Of a DNA stretch of 57,753 bases, positions 1 through 9,565 are shown one piece after another. Position 1 is the stretch's first letter; every line of letters begins with the position of its first letter. A program made the translations under genes and the position numbers. The stretch is from Desulfosudis oleivorans (GTDB lineage: Bacteria; Desulfobacterota; Desulfobacteria; Desulfobacterales; SURF-7): assembly GCA_020723325.1 (NCBI GenBank), contig DYJD01000037.1, positions 1 to 57,753 on the forward strand, in the 5' to 3' direction. The notes under the pieces are model-generated. The model ran no database searches and was not told the DNA's origin. It saw only the letters and a program-made list of their open reading frames with translations.

Positions 1-49
1 CGTAATAAAAATTGCTGCCTGACGATGGGCAGTGTAGTTTAATAAGCGC

Positions 50-217
50 TTACGATAATATCCACTCTGGAAAACTTTCAAATCCTGGCAAATCTTCTTC
101 ACCGGAAATATAGAGCGGTTCTTCTCCATCGATATTCTCATGATAAAAATCGATTCGAAATCGATTCGAAATCGATTCCGGTTTGGTAGGGATGGTTATG
201 GAATCAGAAGACAGGAG
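50..217 (-). pseudogene. decayed reading frame at left edge
   Basis: A frame of 56 codons without a stop ends at a TAA at 50-52 and is closed upstream by a TGA at 218-220. It has no ATG, GTG or TTG start. The C-terminal half has a protein-like, acidic composition (for example DGEEPLYISGEEDLPGFES), while the upstream half is made of the 11-bp repeats at 148-180. I read this as the 3' remnant of a gene broken by repeat-rich DNA, but it could be chance. I do not recognise the product. Confidence 0.2.
148..180. repeat. three tandem 11-bp repeats
   Basis: Three head-to-tail copies of aatcgattcga lie at 148-158, 159-169 and 170-180, the last differing in its final two bases. Each unit contains an ATCGAT palindrome and each junction creates a TTCGAA palindrome. 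The period equals about one helical turn, so a protein could bind the same face repeatedly. No function is shown. Confidence 0.7.
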
Positions 218-342
218 TCAGGAGACAGGAGACAGGGGTCAGGAGACAGGGGTCAGAATAATGAAAACGCAAAATGAGATCGGCATGGCCGATGGGTAAC
301 GTATCCACAATTCTGAATTCTGACTCCTGAATTCTGTCTTCT
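206..342. repeat. GGAGACAGG-type short repeats with inverted partner
   Basis: The left arm (206-259) is a run of imperfect direct repeats built on ggagacagg(ggtca), including two perfect tandem copies of ggagacaggggtca at 231-258 in slightly shifted phase. The right arm (311-342) holds the complementary motif (tgactcctg, tgtcttct), so the two arms could pair around an 80-base centre. This looks like an intergenic repeat element rather than coding DNA. Confidence 0.55.
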
Positions 343-379
343 TGTATTGCTATAGACCAACGAAAGGAGAAGATCTGCT

Positions 380-1468
380 ATGAGTCATCAACCACCCCAT
401 AATCGACCCAAAATCGGCTGGTTTTGTTCCTATGTGCCGGAGGAAATCATTCTGGCTGCCGATGGTGATCCGGTCCGTCTGGAGGGCCGGGTGGAGACCT
501 TTCGGGAAGCGGACACCTATCTGCATGGCAATCTCTGCTTTGCCGTACGCAACATCTTTGAATCCGGTCTTGGAAATCATTACAATGACGTGGATGCCAT
601 CATCTTCGCCAATTCCTGTGACGGTATGCGCAGGCTGTATGAACTCTTTCGCCAGTATATCCCAAAACCGGCAGCGTATTATCTGGACGTTCCAAAAAAC
701 CAGGATGAAAATGCCATTGCCTATTTTTCAGCCCAGCTCCGCAAACTGATCAACGATTTGGAAAAAGGGCTCGCGGTTTCCATCTCCGACCGGGATCTGA
801 CCCGGGCCGGCCTGCAAATGAACGCCCGTCGCCGGAAAATGTTGAAACTGTTTGAAGGCCAACAGGCGAGTCCGCCGCCTTTCCTGGGTAGCGCGCTCCA
901 TACCCTCACGATCCAGGAAGGCCGACTGCCCAAAACAGACACCGAATTGGAAATCCAAGGCTTTTTGGAAAAAATGCAACCAGTGGGGCCTGAAAGCAAT
1001 TCCATGCCACGGGTGCTGGTGTTGGGAAACGAAGGCACAACCCCCACCCTTTTCCGCCTCATCGAGAACAGCCGGGCCCAAGCGGTCCTGTTTGACACCT
1101 GCCGCGGTTTGAACCATTACAGCGGCCTGGTTGCCCCGGAAACGGATCCGCTTCAAGCCATTGCCCGCAGGTATCTATTGAAGCCATCCTGTGCCAGAAT
1201 GCCGGACAGGGCCCAACGCCTTGCACGCCTTACGGCTTTGCTCCAGGACTATGCCATTGACGGGGTGGTTTATAGCGGGGTTCAATTTTGTGATTATGCC
1301 CTTTTTGAGTCTGCTTGGCTGGAACCGTTCCTGAAATCCCGGGGGGTGCCGGTGCTGGTGGTGGAAAATGACTATATCTGGTCCAATACGGAACAAATCC
1401 GCACCCGCGTTGAGGCCTTTGTGGAAATGCTTCCTCAGAAAACTTTCGACAAAAGGAGGACAAGATAA
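380..1468 (+). CDS. 2-hydroxyacyl-CoA dehydratase / benzoyl-CoA reductase-type subunit (first)
   Basis: The 362-residue protein belongs to the HgdB/FldB/BcrC family, whose members carry a [4Fe-4S] cluster and perform ATP-driven radical dehydration of 2-hydroxyacyl-CoAs or reduction of aryl-CoAs. Visible family signatures are GWFCSYVPEEIILAADGDPVR near the N-terminus, NSCDGMRRLYELF around residues 75-90 with the likely cluster cysteine, and YYLDVPK near residue 100. A further cysteine lies in the C-terminal GVQFCDY segment. The ATG at 380 follows AAAGGAGA (362-369). The gene overlaps the next one by a single base (TAATG), so the two subunits are translationally coupled. The activating ATPase (HgdC/BcrD type) is not in the window. 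The substrate cannot be told from sequence. Confidence 0.8.
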   Translation: MSHQPPHNRPKIGWFCSYVPEEIILAADGDPVRLEGRVETFREADTYLHGNLCFAVRNIFESGLGNHYNDVDAIIFANSCDGMRRLYELFRQYIPKPAAYYLDVPKNQDENAIAYFSAQLRKLINDLEKGLAVSISDRDLTRAGLQMNARRRKMLKLFEGQQASPPPFLGSALHTLTIQEGRLPKTDTELEIQGFLEKMQPVGPESNSMPRVLVLGNEGTTPTLFRLIENSRAQAVLFDTCRGLNHYSGLVAPETDPLQAIARRYLLKPSCARMPDRAQRLARLTALLQDYAIDGVVYSGVQFCDYALFESAWLEPFLKSRGVPVLVVENDYIWSNTEQIRTRVEAFVEMLPQKTFDKRRTR

Positions 1469-2670
1469 TGAAGCAACGCTATCAAACCATGTTGGAAATG
1501 GTCCAGGCAAGGCTGGCCCAAAAGAAACGCGGCATGGATTTTTTTGTGGAAGCCATGTTCCGCAATATCCTGCGGGCTTTTGACCCGGATGCGCATACGG
1601 TGTATGTCTCCGGCTACGCCTTTCCCATGGAACTCTTGTGGGCCTTTGACGTGACCCCCTTTGATTTTGAAATCGCCTGCAACAACCTGCCGGAAGTGAT
1701 GTTCGGGAGCGGGTCAGGACTCATGCTGGAATCGGAAAAACGCGGCTATTCCCGGAACATCTGCTCCTTTGACCGGCTGATCATCGGTTGCCTGCATCAG
1801 GGTATGCTGCCCAAAGGCGACCTGTTCCTGACTTCCAGCTACTACTGCCAGGGCAAGGCCAAAACCAATGAAATTGTGGCCGAATACCATGGCATGGAGA
1901 GCGTGCTGCTGGATGTACCCAACGAAATCAACCCGGCCGCCGTGAACTATGTCGTAACCCAGTTGCAGGATATTCGCACGCGACTGGAAAAAATCACCGG
2001 AACCAAATTGGACCCATTACGTTTGCAGCAGGCCATCCGCCATTCCAATGAAGCCCGTGCTGTTTTGCTGGAAATCTATGAATACCTGAAACGGCGGCCC
2101 TGCCCCTGGAACGGGGTGGAGGCTTGCCTGCTGGCTTTGGGCGGGGCTGTTTTTTGGGGATCGCCCATCCGCACGGAAATCCATAAACTACTTCTGGAGC
2201 AGATCCAGGAGAGGGTGGAAAAAGGCAAAACAATTCCCGAGGCCCACCGCATCCTCTGGTTCCCATGGGTGCCGGTGCAAAGCACCAACATTTTCAACAT
2301 TCTCAAGGAGAATCGCGCCAATGTGGTCATGGCAGAAGCGGCCTTTGTCTTCTGGCCGGAACTGGACGAAGAACAGCCTTTTGAATCCCTGGCCATGAAA
2401 GCGCTGCTGGACCCCCATGTGGGTAAAGCCGAACGCCGCATTCAGAACCTGATGCAATGCCTGAAAGATTTTGAGATCGACGGCGCCGTGCACTTCGCCA
2501 CCACTTCCTGCTACCATGAAAATACAGCCTTCCCCATGATCCGGGATGCGATCAAACAAAAAGGCCTCCCGCTCCTCAACCTGAGCGGCGATATGTCCGA
2601 TGAGCGCAATTATTCTGCGGCCGAAACCGCTGTGCGGATTTCGGCATTTTTGGAATTGCTGGCCGGGTAG
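1468..2670 (+). CDS. 2-hydroxyacyl-CoA dehydratase / benzoyl-CoA reductase-type subunit (second)
   Basis: This 400-residue partner has the same fold as the preceding subunit. It shows the family pattern YVSGYAFPMELLWAFDVTPFD at residues 46-66, a cysteine in LTSSYYCQGKAKTNEI (about 118-133), a VLLDVPNE motif, and a C-terminal HFATTSCYHENTAF segment with the third family cysteine. Start ATG 1468 overlaps the upstream stop, and AAAGGAGGA at 1452-1460 is a strong ribosome site inside the upstream gene. Two unequal subunits encoded back to back match the dimer of HgdAB-type enzymes. It ends 8 bases before the convergent sensor gene, with no obvious terminator between them. Confidence 0.8.
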   Translation: MKQRYQTMLEMVQARLAQKKRGMDFFVEAMFRNILRAFDPDAHTVYVSGYAFPMELLWAFDVTPFDFEIACNNLPEVMFGSGSGLMLESEKRGYSRNICSFDRLIIGCLHQGMLPKGDLFLTSSYYCQGKAKTNEIVAEYHGMESVLLDVPNEINPAAVNYVVTQLQDIRTRLEKITGTKLDPLRLQQAIRHSNEARAVLLEIYEYLKRRPCPWNGVEACLLALGGAVFWGSPIRTEIHKLLLEQIQERVEKGKTIPEAHRILWFPWVPVQSTNIFNILKENRANVVMAEAAFVFWPELDEEQPFESLAMKALLDPHVGKAERRIQNLMQCLKDFEIDGAVHFATTSCYHENTAFPMIRDAIKQKGLPLLNLSGDMSDERNYSAAETAVRISAFLELLAG

Positions 2671-2678
2671 CAGTCATC

Positions 2679-5600
2679 TCAGGAATGATGAGTATCGGGC
2701 CTCGTAGGAACGGATAAAAGGCTGTTCACAACCTTGCCCACTTCTTCGAACAAGTAGGGTTTGGCCAACACGGCTGAAAAACCGTGGGCCTGATAATCGG
2801 ACATGATCGGATCATTGGAATACCCGCTGGATACAACGGCCCTGACGGCTGGATGGGTTTTGCGGATCAGGGCCAGGGCTTCCTTGCCGCCCATTTTCCC
2901 GGGAATGGTAAGATCCATGATCAAAAGATCGTAGGGCCGACCGGCTTCAAATGCGCGAGTATACTTAGCCACAGCTTCCTCCCCATCCTGAGCCGTATCC
3001 ACGCTGTGGCCAAGAATCTGAAGCATTTCCTCGATGACTTCCCGGATGGAGGCGTCATCGTCCATCACCAAAATACTGGCTGCGGCTGCGGCGGAAAACG
3101 TTTTTTCTGTGGTCTCCACCGGCACGACCGCGACCGTGGCCGGCAGATAGATATCAAAAGCCGCGCCTTTACCGATCTGGGAAGAGACCATGATATGGCC
3201 GTCGTGTTTTTTGATGATGGAATAGGAAACGGACAATCCCAGGCCCGAACCGCCGGCTTTGGTGGTGAAGTAGGGATCGAATATCTTGTCCAGATCCTCG
3301 GGGGGGATGCCGCCGCCTTGATCGGCCACGCGAATCCGGATGTAATCCTTGTCCTGGGATAATGAAAGCGGAAGACTTTGGGCTTCGGCATTGCCGGCCT
3401 GAATGCGGACAATACCGCCGTTGGGCATGGCCTGCCGGGCATTGATGACCAGGTTGTTGATCACCTGGCTGATCTGGCCGGGATCGGCTTCAATATTGGC
3501 GATGGTTGCGTCCACGTGGAATTCGCAGCGCACATTGGAACCGCTGAGCACCAATTCAACTGCTTCCTTGAGAATTTCACCGACCGAAATCACTTTTTTC
3601 AGCGGCGCGCCGCCCTTGGAAAAAGTCAGGAGTTGATGGGTCAGATTTTTAGCGCGAATGGAGGCCTTTTCCGCATCCGTCAGGATTTGACGCAGTTCGC
3701 TTTTCTCCGAGAGTTTTAGTTTTGAAATGGATAGCTTGCCCAGTATGGCCGTTAGCAGATTATTAAAATCGTGGGCGATTCCACCGGCAAAAACACCCAG
3801 GGAATCCAATTTGGAGATCTTAAGCAATTCCGCTTCCATGCGTTTTCGCTCAGTGATATCCGTCAGAATTCCAAAACTGCCGGCAAATTCCCCCGTGTCC
3901 TTGAAAATCGGCTGGGGGGACACAACCACTTGGATTTTGCGCCCGTCTTTTTTCAGAATCTCCAATTCATAGCGGTCACGACCGCCTTTTTTGCGGGTGC
4001 TGAGTTGCTCTTTTAAAATCAACTGGTTGGCCGGATCGAGAAAAATGGAAAACGCCTGTCCGACCATGTCCTCGGCCTGGTATTGCATCATGTCCGTCAG
4101 GGCCTTGTTGGTGTAGACAATGATGCCGTCCGCATCCAGCACGCAAAGGCCTTCGTTCATTGTGTCCACCAGCCGGCGGTAGCGCGCCTCACTTTCGCGC
4201 AAGGCCTGATTCATGGCTTCCATCTCCTCATACTGGCGCTGGATCTCCTGGTACTGGGTGGAAATCGCCATTTCAGCCTGGTGCTTTTTTTCAAACAACT
4301 GGGCGTTTTCCAGGGCTGTGGCCGCGTGGGTGGACAGCAGTTGGACCACCCGGATTCGATCCTTGGAAAAAGCCGCGCTCATAAATTCATTTTCCAGATA
4401 AAAAAGGCCTTTGAGTTCCTTTTGTTTGACGATGGGCAAGCCCAGCACCGACAATAACGGATGCTGATAAATATACGCATCATCGGCAAACCGGTTATCC
4501 TGGGCCGCATTGTCGATCACTATGGTCTGAGCGGTTCTGGCAACATAATTCACCACCGCAAGGGGTAAATCCCGCACCTGGCCAAGGGGTATGGCTTCAT
4601 GCAGGATCACTTTTTCCTTGTCACTGAAAGCCTCGGCTTTCAGTTCCAGCTCCTTTGCATTTACGAGAAACAGGAGCCCCCGGCTTGCCCCGGCATTTTC
4701 CAGAACGACTTTGATCAGCTTCTCGATCAGCCGCCCCAGATTGATTTCGCTTGAAATGATCTCCGTGAACCGAAATATGGAATCCAAATCAAGGATATCC
4801 CCAACCGGACTGCTGGGGGGGGATGCCACCGGCAGGTGTGATGCCTGAAATATTTCCGACTTTCTGATTTGTTCGCATTTGGCTGGGGCGCCCCAGGCCT
4901 GATAGCAGGAACAGGCCTGATTCAAATATAAAGCAGCAGCATGGCGGTCCCCCATGGCTTGGTAAAAGCGCGCCAGGCACTCGCAGGTCAGGGCTTCATG
5001 ATTCAGACTGCCTTTTTCCCGGGCTTTGTCCATGGCGCGCAGATACCATTCCAATGCTCCCTTTTCCGAACCATGGCCGCCCATGCGGATAAATTCGGCC
5101 TGAATCAAAAAATATTGGGCCTGATAATTATCCGGACCGGCTTCAGCCCATTTTTTAAATTTTTTTTGGATTTTTTTATAGCGCTTCAACTGTTTTTGTA
5201 CGGATTTGCCTTCAAAAGAGGGATACAGCGCGGCAATTGAGAGGGCCAGATAGAAATAATATTCCGGTGTATTGATGACGGCGAAAAGAACTTCCTCCAC
5301 ATCCCCGAACATTTTTTCCCCAATGGCCAAGGCCTCCTTGTAAAAACCGAACATGTACAGGGATTCCAACTTGGTGCGGTAGTAGTTATACACCAGGCGC
5401 TGTTTGGTCCGGATACGTTCGCAAAAGTCCGTTTCCCTGAAATCCTCACTGTCGTACGTATTCGGCCCTTTGGTTTTTCCCTGGTACAACATCAACATGC
5501 GATAAAAACATTCGATGGTGTCAATGGCTTCATAATGTTTTGAGCTCATTAAAATTTCTCGGTGTTGGGCCAGGGTTTCCAGGACCGCGTCAATGGATTT

Positions 5601-8600
5601 GCCGGAGCGTATCTGGATATAGATGAGTTGGGTCAAGGCATTGGCCGTGAAAAGCAGGTCGCCGGATTCAATGCCGGCATTGATGGCTTTCACAAGATAG
5701 TTCAAGGAAATATCAGTGGAGCGGCACCAATGATTCACCATTCCGGCGAAAACGACATAAACCTTGGCCATGAATTTCCGGTTGTCCATTTTTTCATTCA
5801 ACCGGACACCGATTTCTCCAACGGCGTAGGCCGCGGGGTAATCCCCGATCCGCCCGGCAAGGATGGCGGCATAGGACAAATAGATATAGGGGGAATTTTC
5901 CGTGTGACCGTATTGAAGCGCGAGCCTCAAAATTTTCAAGGTGGCCAAGGCCATCAGATTGCGATGACGCCGGTCGCTGGAAAAATAAGCCGGCTGAACC
6001 AGCCGCGCCAGAAGCCCCATGAGCGCCGATTTTTCAGGATCGGCCGCTGCCGGCAGCAACAGGATGTTGTTTAGCCCGACTTTTTTAAGCTGGCTGCGGC
6101 TTGCGACAAAGGCCTTGATGACCGCCAGCCGGGATGGGAATTCAGGCAGATGAAAATCAAAAAGAGCCAGGGCCTGTAAGGCCAGACGAATGGCTTCTTG
6201 GTAGCGATTTTGATTGGTAAGAAGCAGGACCATGAGGCTGTATACTTCGGCCTTATCGATTCTTCTGGTTGTATTTTTCAGAATGACATCAAAGAGCCGC
6301 TCCGCCGCCGCAAAATTGCCGGACAAGTATAGGCATTCGGCCAGCCCCAGATGGGCTTCGAAATTGAGGGCGTAGTCCGTGCACCAAGACCCTTTGGGCA
6401 GCAGCCGGACAGCATGCTGATAATATTCCCGGGCGGATTTATAAGCGGAAGTCAGCTTGGCTGTGCGTGCTGCTTTCAAATTGTATCCGACCAGCTCCTT
6501 CCGCAGATTCTCGTCCGGAATCTGATCGCCGCACTGATTCAGATGCGCGGTAATCGCATACAAAGTGTCGGGCATGGGCCTGCGTTCATTTTGACTGATT
6601 AAAAACAAACCGATTTTATAGTGAATCTGCCTTTTTTCCGCCTCCGGCAGCAGGGCCATGGCCGCTTCGCGGACGCGTTCATGAATAAAAGTATAATTCC
6701 CTTCAGTACTCAGCAGGATCCGTTTCTCAACCGGATCCGCCAAGGTCGCGATCAGGGCTTCCGGTGATAGGCCCCCGGCAATCGACAATGTCTCCAGATT
6801 GAATTGCAGCCCGATACAGGCTGCGATTTCCAGGACTTCAAGCGCCGCAGCCTTCAATTTGTTCACACGGCCGAGGACAAAATCAACCACATTGTCGGTT
6901 ACCCGCATCTGTTCTATACCGGCAATGTCCCAGATCCATTTAAGCTCGGCATCTGCTTGTGGTCGGACTTCCAGATCACAATTGTAGCGGATCAGCTTCT
7001 CTTCATGCAGGTTGATGAGAAATTGCTTCAAATAAAACGGATTGCCGCTGGTTTTTAAATGGATGGTTTTTGCCAAATGCTGGACAGCCAAGGGTCGGCA
7101 TTGAAACGTATCCGCAAGCAGTCGGGCGGTGCTGTTGATGTCCATGGGCATTAATTCAATGGTATGATTCGGCAAATGCAGGGATAACAGCTTTTCCCGC
7201 CAGGTTGACAAGCGGGAAGGGGCCTGTTCTCCCATATCCCGAAAGGCAACCACCACAAGGAGATTACGGGCAGACGGATCTTCGAGCAGCATTTCCAGCA
7301 GGTTCAGACTATCGGCATCCGCCCATTGAAGATCATCCAGAAAGAATACCAGCGGGTGGGCGGCGTCTGAAAAAATCCGGCAGACATTCTGAAACAGTAA
7401 TCGGAAGCGATTTTCCGCTTCCTCTTGATCCATGGATTGAAACTGGGGCTGTTGGCCGATGATGATTTCAAATTCAGGAATAACGTCTGTCAGGATTTTC
7501 CCGTTGGGCCCCACTGCTTTCCGCAAGGCCCGGCCGAAGTCGGCCAGCCGCTCCTCATTTTCCGCCAATATCCTGCGGACCAGAATTTTAAAAGCGTGAA
7601 TAAAGGCTTGATAAGGCTTGGGGGCCTTCATGGGATAAAACTGGCCCCAGGTGAAATAGCCGCCACGGCCTTGCACAAAACCGCCGAACTCATGTATCAA
7701 GGCGCTTTTGCCCACGCCGGCCTCCCCTGCCATCATGCATAATTCAGCCGAGCCTGCACACACGCGATTATAGGCGGCAGAGAGCTGATCGAGTTCCTTT
7801 TCGCGGCCGTAGATCTTTTGCGGAATGCTGAATTTTACCAGGCGATCGAACATCCCCGGGATGAATTTTCCCGGGTCATGCTCCGCCTGCAGACGATTAA
7901 GGCATTCTTCCAGGTCATGTTTTAAACCAAAGCAGCTTTGATAGCGGTCACTCGGTTCCTTGGCCAGGAGTTTCGCCACGATTGCTTCTAAAATTTTCGG
8001 GAAAACACCTGCTTGGGTAGATAAGGGCGGGGGCCTGACCGCCATGTGGGCATGGAAGAGCTCAAGGGGGTTGTCGTAGTCAAACAGCCGCCGGCCGGCA
8101 AAAATCTCATATAAAAGCACACCCAGGGAATACAAATCCGTGCGATGGTCGATGGCGCGGTTCATTCGACCGGTTTGCTCAGGGGCGATATACGGCAAGA
8201 GGTGGTGCAGCACCGCCGGATGATAGATTTCATCCTGCTCCCGGGCAATGAGATCTTCCAAGCCGAAATTGATGATCTTTACCTTGGTCAGATCCGGCGA
8301 TACAAAAAAGCTGGCCGGGCGGATCCGCCTGTGGACAATGCCGTGGCCATGTAATTCATCAATTACGCTAGAAAGTTGAATCGCCAGGGTCAGCAAACGT
8401 TCCAGGTTCGGTTCGGCCCTGCGGATGTTTTGATTTAAAAAACTCCCTTCAAAATCATCGCGGATTATATAAATTTTATCATAGGTATAAATGACTTCGA
8501 GTATTTTCAAAATTCCATGGCCGGGCAAGGCCTGAATCCGGCTCAGCTCGTGTTTAAAGACGGCTTTTTCAGTGGGCGAGGAGCGATTGGCGGTAAGGAT

Positions 8601-8708
8601 CGTGGGCAGGACTTTTCGGCCGCTGGGCTGGTGGACTCCCCGGCACAGCGAAAGCCTTGGGGAATGATACATTTCCTCGGTAACGATATAGTCTTTTACA
8701 GCTTCCAT
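2679..8708 (-). CDS. giant hybrid sensor: pseudokinase - AAA ATPase - GAF - PAS - histidine kinase - receiver
   Basis: The protein has 2009 residues and a clear domain order: eukaryotic-type Ser/Thr kinase fold (about 1-270); AAA/STAND-type ATPase with Walker A GEAGVGKSA (Lys334) and Walker B FFLDDLQWAD (about 460); a long helical TPR-like region (about 650-1280); GAF (about 1300-1450); coiled coil; PAS (about 1500-1620); HisKA with GIAHDFNN (His1646); HATPase with DQGGGIPPED and GSGLGLS; and a C-terminal receiver with phospho-Asp1932 in MDLTIPG. The kinase fold lacks its catalytic residues: HRD is HRR (126-128) and DFG is NFG (Asn147). The first domain is therefore probably a binding or scaffold domain, while the histidine kinase and receiver look intact. 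Such proteins signal by phosphotransfer. The partner and the signal are unknown. Confidence 0.9.
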   Translation of the reverse strand: MEAVKDYIVTEEMYHSPRLSLCRGVHQPSGRKVLPTILTANRSSPTEKAVFKHELSRIQALPGHGILKILEVIYTYDKIYIIRDDFEGSFLNQNIRRAEPNLERLLTLAIQLSSVIDELHGHGIVHRRIRPASFFVSPDLTKVKIINFGLEDLIAREQDEIYHPAVLHHLLPYIAPEQTGRMNRAIDHRTDLYSLGVLLYEIFAGRRLFDYDNPLELFHAHMAVRPPPLSTQAGVFPKILEAIVAKLLAKEPSDRYQSCFGLKHDLEECLNRLQAEHDPGKFIPGMFDRLVKFSIPQKIYGREKELDQLSAAYNRVCAGSAELCMMAGEAGVGKSALIHEFGGFVQGRGGYFTWGQFYPMKAPKPYQAFIHAFKILVRRILAENEERLADFGRALRKAVGPNGKILTDVIPEFEIIIGQQPQFQSMDQEEAENRFRLLFQNVCRIFSDAAHPLVFFLDDLQWADADSLNLLEMLLEDPSARNLLVVVAFRDMGEQAPSRLSTWREKLLSLHLPNHTIELMPMDINSTARLLADTFQCRPLAVQHLAKTIHLKTSGNPFYLKQFLINLHEEKLIRYNCDLEVRPQADAELKWIWDIAGIEQMRVTDNVVDFVLGRVNKLKAAALEVLEIAACIGLQFNLETLSIAGGLSPEALIATLADPVEKRILLSTEGNYTFIHERVREAAMALLPEAEKRQIHYKIGLFLISQNERRPMPDTLYAITAHLNQCGDQIPDENLRKELVGYNLKAARTAKLTSAYKSAREYYQHAVRLLPKGSWCTDYALNFEAHLGLAECLYLSGNFAAAERLFDVILKNTTRRIDKAEVYSLMVLLLTNQNRYQEAIRLALQALALFDFHLPEFPSRLAVIKAFVASRSQLKKVGLNNILLLPAAADPEKSALMGLLARLVQPAYFSSDRRHRNLMALATLKILRLALQYGHTENSPYIYLSYAAILAGRIGDYPAAYAVGEIGVRLNEKMDNRKFMAKVYVVFAGMVNHWCRSTDISLNYLVKAINAGIESGDLLFTANALTQLIYIQIRSGKSIDAVLETLAQHREILMSSKHYEAIDTIECFYRMLMLYQGKTKGPNTYDSEDFRETDFCERIRTKQRLVYNYYRTKLESLYMFGFYKEALAIGEKMFGDVEEVLFAVINTPEYYFYLALSIAALYPSFEGKSVQKQLKRYKKIQKKFKKWAEAGPDNYQAQYFLIQAEFIRMGGHGSEKGALEWYLRAMDKAREKGSLNHEALTCECLARFYQAMGDRHAAALYLNQACSCYQAWGAPAKCEQIRKSEIFQASHLPVASPPSSPVGDILDLDSIFRFTEIISSEINLGRLIEKLIKVVLENAGASRGLLFLVNAKELELKAEAFSDKEKVILHEAIPLGQVRDLPLAVVNYVARTAQTIVIDNAAQDNRFADDAYIYQHPLLSVLGLPIVKQKELKGLFYLENEFMSAAFSKDRIRVVQLLSTHAATALENAQLFEKKHQAEMAISTQYQEIQRQYEEMEAMNQALRESEARYRRLVDTMNEGLCVLDADGIIVYTNKALTDMMQYQAEDMVGQAFSIFLDPANQLILKEQLSTRKKGGRDRYELEILKKDGRKIQVVVSPQPIFKDTGEFAGSFGILTDITERKRMEAELLKISKLDSLGVFAGGIAHDFNNLLTAILGKLSISKLKLSEKSELRQILTDAEKASIRAKNLTHQLLTFSKGGAPLKKVISVGEILKEAVELVLSGSNVRCEFHVDATIANIEADPGQISQVINNLVINARQAMPNGGIVRIQAGNAEAQSLPLSLSQDKDYIRIRVADQGGGIPPEDLDKIFDPYFTTKAGGSGLGLSVSYSIIKKHDGHIMVSSQIGKGAAFDIYLPATVAVVPVETTEKTFSAAAAASILVMDDDASIREVIEEMLQILGHSVDTAQDGEEAVAKYTRAFEAGRPYDLLIMDLTIPGKMGGKEALALIRKTHPAVRAVVSSGYSNDPIMSDYQAHGFSAVLAKPYLFEEVGKVVNSLLSVPTRPDTHHS

Positions 8709-8856
8709 TGTTACCTTCGGAGAGCCCTTGGGGCCAAGTAAGACGGGTTGTAAAAGTGATCGAATCGTAAGACCGATAAAGGCAATGTTTATTACTATAT
8801 AATATACGAATTTTCCTTGCCGGTGTCCATGGTTAAATAAAAATGCCGGAAATATC

Positions 8857-8893
8857 GAAAAAAAATAGGCAGGACCCGCTTGAGTCCTGCCTA
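8857..8893 (-). terminator. rho-independent terminator of the PEP-CTERM gene
   Basis: A perfect 10-bp stem pairs 8866-8875 (taggcaggac) with 8884-8893 (gtcctgccta) around an 8-base loop. Read on the minus strand it is followed by a run of nine T. It lies 25 bases after the stop codon of the gene at 8918-9565 and upstream of the giant sensor, so it separates the two. Confidence 0.85.
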
Positions 8894-8917
8894 CTATAGG
8901 TCAACTGATTTACAAAG

Positions 8918-9565
8918 CTATTTTTTTAGTCTTTTACGGCTGATCCCGGCCAATCCAATCAGACCGGTTCCTATCATCAGCATGGTGGCTGGTTCGGGTA
9001 CCGGTGTATTGGGAGGAGGCCCATTGATAAAGCTCTCACTTCCGCCATCGGCAAAGCCTTGAACATGAATGCCGACACGCAGGCTCTGATTCGCCAGTGC
9101 GTTGATGATCCCTTGAAAATCGGCATTGATATATGCGAATAAAATTCCGAGGTATTCTCCTGGATTCACACCGTTCGGCTGGGCCGGGCTGTTGGAATCA
9201 TAGGCATAATTCGAGCTGAAATGATAAAGGGGCTCCTGCCCGCCGGGAAGATTGGGCGGGGCCGCGCCTTGATCGAACGAAACGCCGGCACTGCTTTGAA
9301 AGCCTGCAAAGCTGAGCAATGGGACATCATCATCAAAATAAATGTCCGTAATTGAAGAAGCTGCCGGCCCGCTGTTTAAAAACATAAATAAAATATTGAG
9401 ACCGGACTGGGTGACATCCATGGTCAATTGGGCTTCTCCGACACTCGCGTTGGTTGCATTGTTGTTGGTGATGTTGTCAAATCCGTAAAGAGTTGCCCAA
9501 GCGGATCCACTGGCTAAGAAAACGCCGACGATCAGCACAAATATTATTTTAATTAGTTTTTTCAT
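8918..9565 (-). CDS. PEP-CTERM sorting-domain protein
   Basis: This 215-residue exported protein begins with a signal peptide (MKKLIKIIFVLIVGVFLASG, cleavage near SAWA). It ends with a typical PEP-CTERM tail: PVPEPATM, a hydrophobic helix, then RKRLKK. Such proteins are processed by an exosortase (EpsH/XrtA family) and usually act in the extracellular matrix or on the surface. The middle is rich in Gly, Asn and Ser and has no enzyme motif that I recognise. AAGGAG lies 9 bases before the ATG at 9565. No exosortase gene is present in this window, so processing must depend on genes elsewhere. Confidence 0.85.
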   Translation of the reverse strand: MKKLIKIIFVLIVGVFLASGSAWATLYGFDNITNNNATNASVGEAQLTMDVTQSGLNILFMFLNSGPAASSITDIYFDDDVPLLSFAGFQSSAGVSFDQGAAPPNLPGGQEPLYHFSSNYAYDSNSPAQPNGVNPGEYLGILFAYINADFQGIINALANQSLRVGIHVQGFADGGSESFINGPPPNTPVPEPATMLMIGTGLIGLAGISRKRLKK

